Source: Ceratodon purpureus
Taxonomy: Eukaryota; Streptophyta; Bryopsida; Pseudoditrichales; Ditrichaceae
Direction of reading: 5' to 3'
DNA: 64,000 nucleotides
Assembly: GCA_014871385.1 (NCBI GenBank)
Contig: CM026424.1
Coordinates: forward strand, 18,633,357-18,697,356
Shown piece by piece: positions 35,501 to 46,285 of the stretch. Every line of letters begins with the position of its first letter. Positions within the stretch are counted from its first letter, which is position 1. The notes below the pieces were generated by a model that was not told the DNA's origin, searched no databases, and saw nothing but the letters and a program-made list of their open reading frames with translations. The position numbers were made by a program, and so were the translations under genes.

Positions 35501-38331
35501 AGCAACGAGTGCTTTGGACGCACAGTCTGAACATATCGTTCAGGAAGCACTTGAGAAGATTATGGTTGGTCGCACTACAATTGTGGTTGCACATCGGCTC
35601 ACTACAATCCGCAATGCAGATCTCATTGCTGTCATACAACGAGGGGTCGTCGTGGAAACAGGTACAGGGTGCATATTTAAGCAGCTCCATGTTCATTAAC
35701 TCCTTTTACAGCTCTTAGTATAGAATTTAGGCAGTTTTACGGAATTGGTGAAACACATAATTCTAGAGGACAATGCATGTTCGAGTATTTTAGAATTCGT
35801 TTTATTCTTGGCAGTGTAAGGGAGCTTACTTAATTAATACATTTGATGATGTGCAGGATCACATGATGAACTCCTCACCAAGTCAGATGGAGCATATACA
35901 CAGTTGATTCGTCTGCAGCAGATTCACAAAGAGCAGGATGAGGAAATGTATAAAGACGTGACTCAAGAAGGTGAGACGGATGCGATCAGTAGATCTCTAA
36001 GCAAAGGCTCGCGAGGCAGCCGCGGGCTTAGCCTACTTCGCAAGTCACTAAGTGCATCTCGGAGTGTCAACGACCAGCTTGGAAAGAGTGACAGAGCTAT
36101 TGATACTGACGTGGAGATGGGTGATAAGAAAAACAAGAAGCGCGTCAATTCTTCACTCTTCCGACTTGTCAAATACAGTAAACCTGATTTTCCTTTCTTC
36201 TTTGTGGGTTGTCTTTCCTCTCTCGCGAGTGGGACCACATTCCCGCTCTTTGGACTTCTCCTGTCGAATCTCATTGCTACTTACTATATAGCAGATCATC
36301 AGAAACTGAGACATGACGCAAACTTCTGGTCCCTTATGTACTTGATGCTAGCGATTGGCATATTGATCGTTTCCCCAGCACAATTCTACTCATTTGCGGT
36401 GATAGGTCATCGTCTTATTCGTAGGCTACGTAGACTGACCTTTGATAAGGTGGTGAGGAATGAAGTGGCGTGGTTTGATGAGGACGACAACGGCAGGTGA
36501 GACACCTTGGCATTTGATAATATTTTCTTCCTTTTTTTCAGTCACACCCTGATTCCTTGCATCTTTGCTATATTCTAAGCTTAACATGCTTGTTGATTGA
36601 TTGCAGTGGCTCTATTGGTGCACGCCTTTCAACGGATGCAGCAGCTGTGAAAAGCATGATTGCAGACACCCTTTCACTTATCGTACAGAACATCGGTACC
36701 ATAATCACTGGACTAACCATAGCCTTCACCGCCAACTGGCAGCTCTCACTTTTGGTCCTCGCCTTGGTTCCACTCTTGGGTTCACAAGGGTATTTTCAAA
36801 TGAAGATGATGCAAGGCTTCAGCAACGATGCGAAGGTTTGCCTCACCTTTCCACCGCTTGTTGTTGTCATGTTTTTCAATGGTTTGCCAGCATTCGATTC
36901 TGTGATTGCCGTGTATAGTTGTAGTGTTTTAAGTATTGTTTAATTTACTTCGTGTCATGTTTTCAGGAAGCATACGAGGATGCAAGTCGTGTTGCAAATG
37001 ATGCAATTTCAAGTATCCGTACAGTGTCTTCTTTCTGCGCTGAAGAAAAGGTCGTTAGTTTGTATAACGAGAAATGCCAAAAGCCCCTGAAGAGTGGGAT
37101 ACGGCAAGGTTATATCAGTGGGACAGGCTTGGCCTTCTCCAACTTTGTTCTCTTTGCCTGCTACGCACTTTCATTTTGGTTTGGATCGAAGTTGGTAGAG
37201 CAGCGTAAAACCACCTTCGGCGATGTTTTCAAGGTGTTCTTTGCCATCACCATGAGTGCTATTGGTGTGTCACAATCCGCCAGTTTGACACCTGATTTAA
37301 CCAAGACTAAGCTTGCCGTAAACTCCGTGTTTGAGTTGCTCGATCGAAAGTCACTCATCGACCCCTTTGATGTATCTGGGAAAACGTTAAAGACAGTGAA
37401 GGGAGACATAGAGCTCCGCAACGTGAGCTTCACTTATCCGTCCAGACCTACAATTCCCATATTTAGGGATTTGAGCCTTACAGTTCGGGCTGGCAAGGTT
37501 TGTCATTTCTGAACTTGCCTTATTGTGTCCATAGTACCGCCCTTGTGAGTAGAATTTTATTGCTCGTCGTGGGGTCCTTTGAATGGCGTCACATCGTGTT
37601 GTAAAATAGTTGTCTCTGATTTCAAACGTTTATCCTGATCCCAGCCGACCTAATGTGGTTCATTGTTGGGTTATGTTGAACAGACTGTGGCACTTGTTGG
37701 CGAGTCAGGCTCGGGTAAAAGCACTGTGATCTCTCTACTTGAGCGTTTCTATGATCTTGATGGTGGATCAATCCTGCTTGATGGTGTTAATATTAAGGAG
37801 ATGCAAGTACGTTGGCTGAGACAGCAGATCGGGCTTGTGAGCCAAGAACCCGTTCTTTTCAACACTTCTATAAAAGCGAACATCGTCTATGGAAGAGACG
37901 ATGATGTCACAGAGTCAGAAATCGAGTCTGCCGCCAAGGCTTCGAATTGCCATAAATTTATCACGGGCTTACCTGAAGGATTCAACACAGCCGTTGGGGA
38001 GCGTGGTGTTCAACTCTCAGGGGGTCAAAAGCAGAGAGTGGCGATTGCAAGGGCAATTGTAAAAGACCCCAGAATACTTCTGTTGGACGAGGCCACGAGT
38101 GCTCTGGACGCTGAATCTGAACACGTTGTGCAAGAAGCTCTTGATCGTATCATGGTGAACCGAACTACCATTGTCGTCGCTCATCGCCTGTCCACCATCC
38201 GAAATGCTGATGTCATTGCAGTGGTGAAAAACGGGGTGATCGTCGAGCAGGGTACGCACAACGACCTGATGGCTAAGGAGAATGGAGCATATCATGCTCT
38301 TGTTCGTCTTCATCTCTCCTCGACTCATTAA
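32553..38331 (+). CDS. ABC transporter B family (P-glycoprotein/MDR type), full-length
   Basis: Eleven exons: 32553-32906, 33209-33263, 33436-33611, 33911-34132, 34313-34551, 34721-34984, 35126-35661, 35857-36496, 36607-36835, 36967-37497 and 37684-38331. All phases agree and give 1297 residues, the normal size for a TMD-NBD-TMD-NBD ABCB. TMD1 spans roughly 65-370 and TMD2 roughly 735-1030. NBD1 has Walker [10 protein letters not shown] (433-441), signature LSGGQ (537-541) and Walker B ILLLDE (557-562); NBD2 has Walker A 1088-1096, LSGGQKQR near 1195 and [12 protein letters not shown]. Both sites keep their catalytic residues. Intron 6 splits Walker A of NBD1. Plant ABCBs export auxin or other small molecules across the plasma membrane; the substrate cannot be told from sequence. 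The N-terminus carries a Lys/Glu-rich segment ([13 protein letters not shown]). Confidence 0.97.
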
Positions 38332-40230
38332 GTTAGTTCTCGGTCGCGATTTTTATTGCTGCATCTTAGATCCGGAACAGGATTCTTGTGTTAAAAATAC
38401 ACAAGTCCTGACAAGGGCACGATAACTTAGATTTAGTAAAGTCGGGGAATTCTTCCTCACTTAGTCAACCACAATTTTGATTAACTAGTACAGATTCTTT
38501 TGTGGCTCCATGAAGATATATTGTATACTCAATACCACTCTTGCTGCTTTCTTCAGCCATGTTGCTGTATTTACTAACTCCTTTTCTATTTTAACCATGA
38601 ATATACTAGTGATCCACCTCTTCTAACTTATTTCCATGGCCTTTAATATACTGGTCCTGACCCATTTTCATGGTGTCCAGAACGAGCAGAAACCATTTCG
38701 CACGCTCCATCCGTGTTGCAGATTGAACACCATGACAACATATTGTCGCAGGATGAGCGTGTATTAATGTTGGCTTGTCCGACGAGGGAATGAAGATAAT
38801 CAAAAAGCTTCAGTGTGAGAATCATGTCCTCCGGAATAAATGTCCCGACATCTACCAGGAGCAGGCATCTGAACAGATGAAGCACTGTATAGTGCTCGGA
38901 TTGGTGCCAGATTGCAGGGGGCACAATTGCACCTTGAAATGCTTCAACGAAACAGTTCTCGTGATGCCAACGCTGAGGTCAAATCTCTCGACCTCGAACT
39001 ATATTATCTGCTTTCTCAACTACATTCTCACTTCCAAAGTTTGAACGTTCTTACGAAGACTCTGACATCCCTCCGCAGCGGAGTCTCTGCTCCTTCGACT
39101 TCATTCCAACAGTTAAGATAACATGCACCCCTAAAATTCATCAACACTTGCAATGTCAATTTCACCATCTTATTGCACGGAACTTGACAAAGAGACACAA
39201 GTATTAATTTAATCAATATCAAGGGAACCCACCCTTACTCTCGAATACGTTTGTTTTCCTTCAGAAGCAGCTAGCTCCTTAATTGGTTCTTCAAGTGCTT
39301 CCCTTTTCATCCGGGATGTGCACAACTCGCATGGTGCAAGTTCCGGCAACCATCTCCAGCCATCAGACGCTTACATTACACCTCATGCAGAGTCTCATGG
39401 CAACACTAATGTAGCTTTCAAATTTATAAACCGAAAGGAAAAGGATAAAACATAAACTGAGTGCTACGTGGCCACAAGAACAAAATTAACTGCTTAAGAA
39501 CGATTGGGGTGTGGAATCCTGGGTTAAAGGCATAATAATTCCGTGGGGCCGAGAAGTTGACGAGGGATTCCTACACATATTGTAGGTTTTCCAAGAATAC
39601 AACCGACTGTATAATGGAGTCCATTTAGATGATTCTTGGCCATGATGTTCGCAAATTACGTGAGACACTGCTACAAACCAAATAATCGAGAAACCTTGCA
39701 CACCGAGGTCGGCTCCAAGGAAAATGCCATACATACAGAAAAGACCCTGTTGCTCGGAAATGTTATTTTCTTATAAATGCTGATCACCACTTTCCAGCAC
39801 TTCTTTAAACATCAAATCAGCTATGTCAAGTCTAGACAGCTTGAACACTAATCCTCGATATCAAGCTGATCACCACTCCCCTAAGCAGCTGCCATCACTG
39901 TCGTGACCAGGAACTTCACAAAAGAACACCGCATGACAGGAGCACTCAACTCCGCACACCATGCCATATTCGTCTCCAACACTATCACCCCCTCCTTCCA
40001 ACACGTTATACCTGATGACTGTCATCAAATCCCTCTAGCTTCCAGGCACTCGAATTCCTGTGCAATCCATCAGGCAATACCAGTCAGCTTCCCACCACAC
40101 ATGACCATCAAATTATTGCACTGCATCTTGTAGCACGACTATCCTAGATGGAGGTCAATAAACTCTGTCCATTTCAACTTTTCCACATAATTTGATCTCG
40201 AATTTGCGACGGATGCAGAATACAATGGAA
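38332..40230. other. Intergenic region with possible gene fragment
   Basis: A plus-strand frame at about 38876-39121 (DEALYSARIGARLQG, then HLEMLQRNSSRDANAEVKSL) follows an acceptor-like AACAG and looks like a helical last exon, but no upstream exon or family was found. The rest, to the lipid-transfer gene, shows nothing I can support. Confidence 0.25.
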
Positions 40231-40584
40231 TCACGAAAACGTCAAGTGATCATGTGTACCTTGGCAAACGAACCCCTTTGGCACTGCAATGCGGCACTTC
40301 TGGGGGATGGCAAGGGCAATCCTGGGAACCACTCCGTTGGACTTGGCCAGCGGATGGTTCAGCAGTGAGCACAGGCACTTGGCTCCGGGGAGCCCCTTGC
40401 CCATGTTGGCGATGTTGGCGCAGCACTGTCTGGAGGGCGCCACTTTGACATTCTTGCTGGCTGCCATGCAGGGCACCAACTGGAAGATGTCACAGCCAGC
40501 CGCCTCGGACGAGACCACCATCTCAGATGCCACCAGGAGCACCACGAAGCACGCCGCAGCCACTGCTGTTGCCTGGAGCTTCAT
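40231..40584 (-). CDS. Lipid-transfer protein, eight-cysteine motif (LTP/2S albumin-type)
   Basis: The 117-residue frame has a signal peptide (MKLQATAVAAACFVVLLVAS, cleavage likely after SEA, residues 25-29). The mature part carries the eight-cysteine pattern C-X8-C-Xn-CC-Xn-CXC-Xn-C-Xn-C: CDIFQLVPC, QCC, KCLC, QKC and FVC. Such secreted proteins bind lipids in a hydrophobic tunnel and are linked to cuticle, defence or long-distance signalling (DIR1-like or LTPd types). The C-terminal tail QGTHDHLTFS follows a possible donor (AAG then GTACAC) just after FVC, and many genes of this type have an intron there, so the last ten residues may not be real. A TATA box lies at about 40719-40727 on the minus strand. 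Confidence 0.88.
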   Translation of the reverse strand: MKLQATAVAAACFVVLLVASEMVVSSEAAGCDIFQLVPCMAASKNVKVAPSRQCCANIANMGKGLPGAKCLCSLLNHPLAKSNGVVPRIALAIPQKCRIAVPKGFVCQGTHDHLTFS

Positions 40585-40718
40585 TGCGAGGATGGGAAAA
40601 GCAGATCTGAGAGAATTGAAGGTCTGGAGAGGAGGGAAGAACGCTCGAGCTGCTAGAGCGATATTGCAGTGATGAAATCTTGGGAGGGTGGGTTGAAGAA
40701 TGAGTACAGCTTGTGATG

Positions 40719-40727
40719 AATATATAC
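40719..40727 (-). promoter_or_regulatory. TATA box of the lipid-transfer gene
   Basis: The minus strand reads GGTATATATTC about 140 bases upstream of the start codon, a good plant TATA context and distance for a leader of about 105 bases. Confidence 0.6.
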
Positions 40728-41780
40728 CATTCGAGCATGGGCCATGACCTTAGGTGAAATGGAGCTTCCTCAAGGTCATTGACTTAATCCCCTCTTCATT
40801 TACCGGACGTCAACTTCACAATGTAGTGTTGCTGCCACGTTTCTAGGTGGATGTGCATTCAAGAGAAATGTAATTTACTACTTGAAATAGAGATTATAAT
40901 AGGAGAGCTTCATCGTCGGAAATCATACAGTCAATTGCAATAAGATTCTGCAGTTGTTGGCAAGATCTGTGGTGGCTGCTGGTGTTCAATGGGCAGAGTT
41001 TTGTTGAGATGTCAGAGCTGCTTTGGTGAATGGATAGTCAACCTTACTTCATTTATGAGTGCAGAAGCTAGCTCACCAACTCCAATCTCCTACAGTAATC
41101 ACTCCACGAGTTCATTCGCAATATTGCACCGCAATTGCACCCCGTTCTCCATGTTCTCTCGTCTCACGAAGCACTAATCGGTTGCTCATTTTTTCTCACA
41201 ATGAACGAACAGAGTCCCCACTAACACTGGTTCTTGTAGCCAGGTGATACACCCGCAGTTTGTAGCATTATAGATCGTACAGATAAAATTGTAAATGAAA
41301 TAACTGAATTTGTACAATAATTACCGAGTCTTGAATGGACATTTAAGCAACGAAATCGAGAATCAGAGCAATTTATCGATGCTTAGAATTCGCCGTCCAA
41401 TTTGAATCTCTCGAGGACAATTAATCATGGTGGTAGGATTTCCGGTGAAGTGATAAGAATAGGTAAATTTGGTATAGATAACACTTCATGGTTTTTGAAG
41501 AAAATGCCTTGCAATCTCATTGATGACACAGAAATCTCTCCACATGGCTTGGTAGCACCAGCTTGGTGCTTTGAAAACTTTCTTTATGTTGGAGAACTTT
41601 CCAATCTTGACCATACCAATATGAAGAACTGTAGGCTGTAATACAACTGGGATCAAATGTGAAATGTTACCGGAGAGTATGACAAAGAGAGCAAGCTGGG
41701 TGAAATTAGCTGTTCCCTCGTGCACATGGATCAATCCAACAGCCTCACGTGAGGTGCACCGTGCAACATATCTATACCTA
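40728..41780. other. Intergenic region between two minus-strand genes
   Basis: Contains the upstream region of the lipid-transfer gene and the 3-prime region of the lectin-like gene. No supported gene seen. Confidence 0.5.
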
Positions 41781-42648
41781 TTAATGCCAATGCTGAAGCA
41801 GTTTTCGTGCAGCTGGGGGCGGTGGTGCTTGGGTTGTAGAAGTAGTGCAACGATAATCTTCTGAATCTGGATTGTTCACAATGGCGTCCCACACAATCTG
41901 CTTGTTGGCATCGTACAAGACTAGATGCCCCAGACTTTCGATGTCAGAATCCAACAATTCCAAGGTAATCGCTCCCGACCCAGTAGTGTTGCTGGTCCAC
42001 AGCACTGTTCCGTTTTCAAAACTACTTACATTGGTACCACTTTCGAGAAGTAGATTCCCATCATTTTCAAATGTAAACTTGCACCAAAAGCCCGTGTGAT
42101 CTGGCGGCAGTTGTTGCGGCGTGCGGGGACACGGTTTTGTCCAATACGAGGTGTTGGCCGCAGCTTTTGATATGACTTGCAAGAAGCAGACCGGACCAGG
42201 ATCACCCACTGCCACACAAATGATCACACACACTCAATATGTTTACAAAATTTGATAGTCACACCTGATTTTCTTTTCTCAAGTGTATAATCTGAACGGA
42301 AGAATCAAGAACCGGTTCAACAGTCACCAAGTGTGGGCGCAAATTTGGGTCGAACTAGTCTGTCGAGATAAATTTGAGATGAGAAAAACTTGACTAATCA
42401 AAATGGAACTTGAGGGAGAGCAAGTTGGATTTTGAACACACACCTGAATACTTTGCGACTAGTTGACAGGTAGTTAGGTTCCCATCTACTATCAAACCTA
42501 TACCATCAGAATTCGGGGTAATAGTCGGTGTGAAATTAAATGCCGCAGAGAAGTTCAATTGTGCCGGGATTATCAATTGGCCTGATGCCGCCAGGATGCA
42601 GAAGCTGATCTGTAGCAGAATGCAGGACAGGAGGAGAGAGCGGTCCAT
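41781..42648 (-). CDS. Secreted B-lectin (bulb-type lectin)-like protein
   Basis: Two exons, 42648-42444 and 42208-41781, joined in phase 1, give 210 residues. The N-terminus is a signal peptide (MDRSLLLSCILLQISFCILA). The body matches the beta-prism layout of bulb-type lectins: GIGLIVDGNLTTCQL, KFTFENDGNLLLESGTN, NGTVLWTSNTTGSG, then LGHLVLYDANKQIVWDA. The mannose-binding QDNY motif is not clearly kept (NDGNLLLE and LGHLVLYD are the corresponding places), so sugar binding is uncertain. Several N-X-S/T sites are present. The tail is Pro-rich (STTQAPPPPAARKLLQ), with no membrane anchor or kinase. The upstream in-frame ATG at 42741 was not chosen because the signal peptide starts at 42648. A TATA box at 42809-42816 supports the start. 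Confidence 0.82.
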
Positions 42649-42808
42649 CGTTGAAGCTGGATAGTGAACTTGAGTCTTGTGTGAATGGCGCCTGGGGAGA
42701 AATTGCAATTCCACTCCTGTTGACGAAAAACTACCTACCAATATGGAACTGTACCGAGTGCAACAATTGTGAAGTATGTTATCCCAGGCTCTCTCGAAGT
42801 ACTGCGAC

Positions 42809-42816
42809 TATTTATA
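42809..42816 (-). promoter_or_regulatory. TATA box of the lectin-like gene
   Basis: The minus strand reads TATAAATAGTCG, a consensus TATA box about 160 bases upstream of the start codon, implying a leader near 130 bases. Confidence 0.65.
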
Positions 42817-44248
42817 CAACAGTTTGTCCAAACAATATGGTGCAGGAAACTTAACATGCAGTACCTCACAAGGTCACCTAGAGCTGGTAGTGCAGAGTCG
42901 GCTCTATCTTGACAAAGGAGGTTTATTATGAGATCATATACACACAACAGATTAGGGGCGGCGCAGGTTCACTCTGCAACACCTCAAACACGTTTCTCCG
43001 GTCACTGCACATGCATTGACTCTCTTTTAATATTTGCAGACATATTTCCTACTTCGCCTGGGATTTCCCGGAAGTCTTTGCCAGTAGCTAGCCGCGGGTT
43101 TGGTTGGCATTTGAACACTTCGCTTTCCGTAGGTCCATCTCTTATTACTCATCAGACTCGAGATTTAAATGCCCAATTATTTAAATGTGGCGAAACTATG
43201 TTGATATTTTGAGTGATAGGTCAACATCAATTGGGGGAAAACTAAAACTAAAACTAAACTAAAACCAACTCTTGATCTTCAATAGCAAATGTCGACCTAT
43301 AAGGTGAAGTGGAGTTGCTTGTCAACCAAACCTGCTGATAGCTACTTGTGCATACTCCCGGAAATTTGTCCCAAGTAAATTAGGAATATCTGGAAATAAT
43401 ATTCAAGGAGACTCAATGCATGTGCAGTGACTGGAAAGTTTGTGAAGACATGTTTGGGGTCTTTTGAAATGAACCAGGACCCCTGATGTGTTGTGAATGA
43501 TCTGAAACTTCCTTCGCCAACATAGAGTCTCTGCACTTCCAGCTGACCAGGTGACCTTGTGAACAGTACATTTGAATTTTATGTGTTTTTCTAGTTCATA
43601 TTTTCAATGAAAACTTTGTGCTTTATGCTTGATGCCACCGAGAGTTCAACGGACAATTAGACCCAGCTGCAACGGACAATTAGACAAGTTTCCCAATGGA
43701 ATCTTGTGCGGAAAACGACCGATTCTCAGATCAGCAAAAGATCAGTGGCTATGTCGACTCTGTAACCTCTGTTACCTCTGCACCCAGGGAGTCAATGCTC
43801 GGAGCCTGTGGCAAGGGATTGTGACTATAATCCCACGCCATCGTGGATTGTAACTTCCTCGCCGTTGTTAGAACTGAGTTCAGAGTCCAGACTACTCCAA
43901 CTCTGGTAAGTCGAACTCTGTTACGTCGGGGTTCATCGAACCATCTAGGTCTGTTTCAAATTTGAGGTAAAAAAGTAAATATTGTAAAAGATGAAAAGTA
44001 AAACATTGTATTAAAAATAATAGAATGTAAAAGCAGTAATATTGCACCTCCAAATAAGGTAAAGCCAACTACAATATATATATTTGCAACACGATTGTCT
44101 CACCAAATATATATTTGCAACACGATTGTCTCACCAAGAGTTTGCATTCTCAAACACAATATGTTAGTAATTGAGCTTGTTCTGAACTGAGGCTTTTCAT
44201 TTGATTACAATATTGCAAATATTCTAGTACTATTAAGATTGGAAATAT
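42817..44248. other. Intergenic region upstream of cyclin H
   Basis: No supported gene. It contains a direct repeat CAACGGACAATTAGAC (near 43647 and 43670), an ACTAAA-rich run near 43250 and a 31-bp tandem duplication at about 44075-44137. Confidence 0.5.
44075..44137. repeat. 31-bp tandem duplication upstream of cyclin H
   Basis: ATATATTTGCAACACGATTG followed by TCTCACCA occurs twice with a period of 31 bases, ending about 110 bases before the start codon. Confidence 0.9.
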
Positions 44249-45169
44249 ATGGCAGAAATTAGCACTATTCAAAAGCTATGGATCATTAGCCCTTTGGAAT
44301 TGAGAAATAAGTACCAAAATGCAAATCAAAGGGCTGTAGATGCGCTACAAGCTTATGGCTCAAGTCAAGTTATTGTTGACGATAACGGAGGTTTGATATA
44401 TCCTAGTGATTATGCAAATGTAACAGCAAGACAAGGGCGTGTCCCCAAGCATCTTTCTATTAAGGAAGAACTCCTTCTTCGAAAGTTTTATGAGGGCAAA
44501 ATACAAGAAATTTGTGAGGCTTTCCGATTCCCTCATGTAGTTCAAGCAACCTCAATTATGTTCTTCAAGAAATTTTATCAAAAATGGTCTGTTATGGAGC
44601 ATGAACCCAAGAGGATTGCGTTGGTATGTGCGTATTTGGGTAGCCGTGTAGAAGACCTCCATACGACACCTGAAGAATTTGGGGCGTGTCAACAAATAGA
44701 CCCAGAAATTTTGAATGATTACGAATACCTTGTGTTAGAAAGTGTGGATTATAATCTCATGGTATACACTCCTTTCTTTGCTATTCGAGGTTTTGTTTAT
44801 TTGCTAGAGTCCTTTGTACAAGGGACAACCTTTACAAAAGAACAAACTTCAAAAGAATTGCTTAAATTAGCAACATCTCAAGCTGATAAGATGATGCTCA
44901 CAAGTGCCCCTCTCCATTATCCTGCGGGTCAATTGGCATTAGCTGCACTCCGCATGGTTAACAAAGATGAGCCTAAGGTGGACTTTGAACGATTTCTTCA
45001 AACTTTACCAAATGAAGATCGATATTTAGAACTAATTGCTAATCTTGATGCTATTGAACAATTAGTTAGGGTGGAGGGTGAAGAACCTTCAAAGACCAAA
45101 TTGCGCCACATTGATCTCAAGCTTAGACGTTGTTTAACCCCTAAACGTCCTCACCTATGTCAAATTTAG
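44249..45169 (+). CDS. CYCH: Cyclin H, intronless (probable retrogene), altered C-terminus
   Basis: A 306-residue frame without introns starts MAEISTIQKLWIISPLELRN and continues KYQNANQRAVDALQAYGS, matching plant cyclin H (RAKWIF..., YKAANQRAVQML). The cyclin box covers about 75-165 (KIQEICEAFRFPHVVQATSI, FKKFYQKWSVMEHEPKRIAL, YLGSRVED). The second fold includes APLHYPAGQLALAALRM. Cyclin H partners CDKD/CDK7 and MAT1 in the CDK-activating kinase and TFIIH. Other plant cyclin H genes have many introns, so a spliced-mRNA origin is likely. Similarity runs to RHIDLKLRRCL and then stops; the family's basic tail is replaced by TPKRPHLCQI. The switch falls at TTTAACCCCTAAA (45133-45145), an end motif of the AT-rich repeat. 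The long intact frame argues against recent decay. Confidence 0.85.
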   Translation: MAEISTIQKLWIISPLELRNKYQNANQRAVDALQAYGSSQVIVDDNGGLIYPSDYANVTARQGRVPKHLSIKEELLLRKFYEGKIQEICEAFRFPHVVQATSIMFFKKFYQKWSVMEHEPKRIALVCAYLGSRVEDLHTTPEEFGACQQIDPEILNDYEYLVLESVDYNLMVYTPFFAIRGFVYLLESFVQGTTFTKEQTSKELLKLATSQADKMMLTSAPLHYPAGQLALAALRMVNKDEPKVDFERFLQTLPNEDRYLELIANLDAIEQLVRVEGEEPSKTKLRHIDLKLRRCLTPKRPHLCQI

Positions 45170-45721
45170 GTAGTTTAGCAAAGATACATTATAAAATGCA
45201 ATTAATATGAATATTTAGAACTTGATGTATAAATAAAAGTTATGCATTTTGAATTTTAGATTCTATCTATGCATAATGCGGTTAGATCTATGACTGCTAT
45301 CACTAATCTTTATTTATAAATTTTGAAACATAAAATAAAGAATTATTTTGTAATTCATTTACGAATAAGATATTGACAATAAGTGGATGAATTTTTTTGT
45401 GATGGGTTATAATGTAATACTTTAGGTGTAGTGATTTTTAGATTTTTTAGATGCTTGATTTTATAAGTTTATTTTGTCAAGAACACTTTTAGATTAAAAT
45501 CTTCAAAATTTTGGGTGAAACACTGCAACACAAAATGAAGCATAATTTCTTCAAAAACTGTTTCCTTTTCGATCGAATGACACATACAAGGAGCTAACTT
45601 CCCATAGAAAATTCAATTAAAAAAATCACACTACAAAAAGTGCATGATGGATGAGAAAATGCAGATGGAATTTGTACATCAGGCCATTTTGGCCTGGCCT
45701 GCTTGGGCAGTTAGGGTTAAA
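45133..45721. mobile_element. Putative insertion of the AT-rich repeat family at the cyclin H 3-prime end
   Basis: Left end TTTAACCCCTAAAC (45133-45146) is identical to the left end of the 28789 copy, and TTG precedes both. The right end is TTAGGGTTAAA at 45711-45721, a slightly diverged inverted partner whose reverse complement continues CTGCCCAAGCAGGCCAGG, comparable with CTCCCAGGCAACC of copy 1. The 589-base interior is AT-rich and non-coding after the cyclin stop. No target duplication was found, and internal similarity to copy 1 is not obvious, so this is a hypothesis. Confidence 0.3.
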
Positions 45722-46285
45722 ACAATGAAAAATGTATGTAGCAACTTGGGAAGACCCGCTTGTTCAAAAAATGCATTGTCAATCTTATTTTGATAATAAA
45801 TACTATAAATTTGGCGGCTTGGCTTTATCGAATTTTGTTTGCATGTTAATCTCCTGTTGTGCTATCTGATTGTAAACTTGATACATAGTGTTGGAGTTGA
45901 GAGGTTAAATGTCCTAACTTCGACAGAGACAAACATCAGTTGGAGAAGAAGTTTTGCACAGGTACGGCTCCGCACTAACCATTCACTATTCCTTCTGGAA
46001 AGGAACTTCTCGAGAGAATCATTACCAGGAAGGGTACTTCTCAGAGTTCGGTTTGAGAGCATAGACGTCAAAACAATTTCTCCTAACCAAGTAGCAAATT
46101 TCGGGGGTGAAACCCAACGTCACAGAATCTCCACTGCACGTTTCATCACCACGGACAATTTTCAGAAATAATTTGACGTCAAGAGTCTGGTGCCTGCTGA
46201 TGAGAAGGTGCAAGAGCTCAGAACGTTCTGACTTCACAAGAAGTTCAATTCCTTCTGGAGTCTAATTTGAAGGTTTCAGACGATG
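45170..46285. other. AT-rich intergenic sequence
   Basis: Contains the rest of the putative repeat and a CACTACAAAAAGTGCATG stretch at about 45629. A 110-codon frame at 45839-46171 has no recognisable content. Confidence 0.4.

Noticed and set aside
45629-45650. CACTACAAAAAGTGC-like sequence as a CACTA terminus
   Set aside because: Isolated, with no inverted partner or target duplication, and far from the transposase block.
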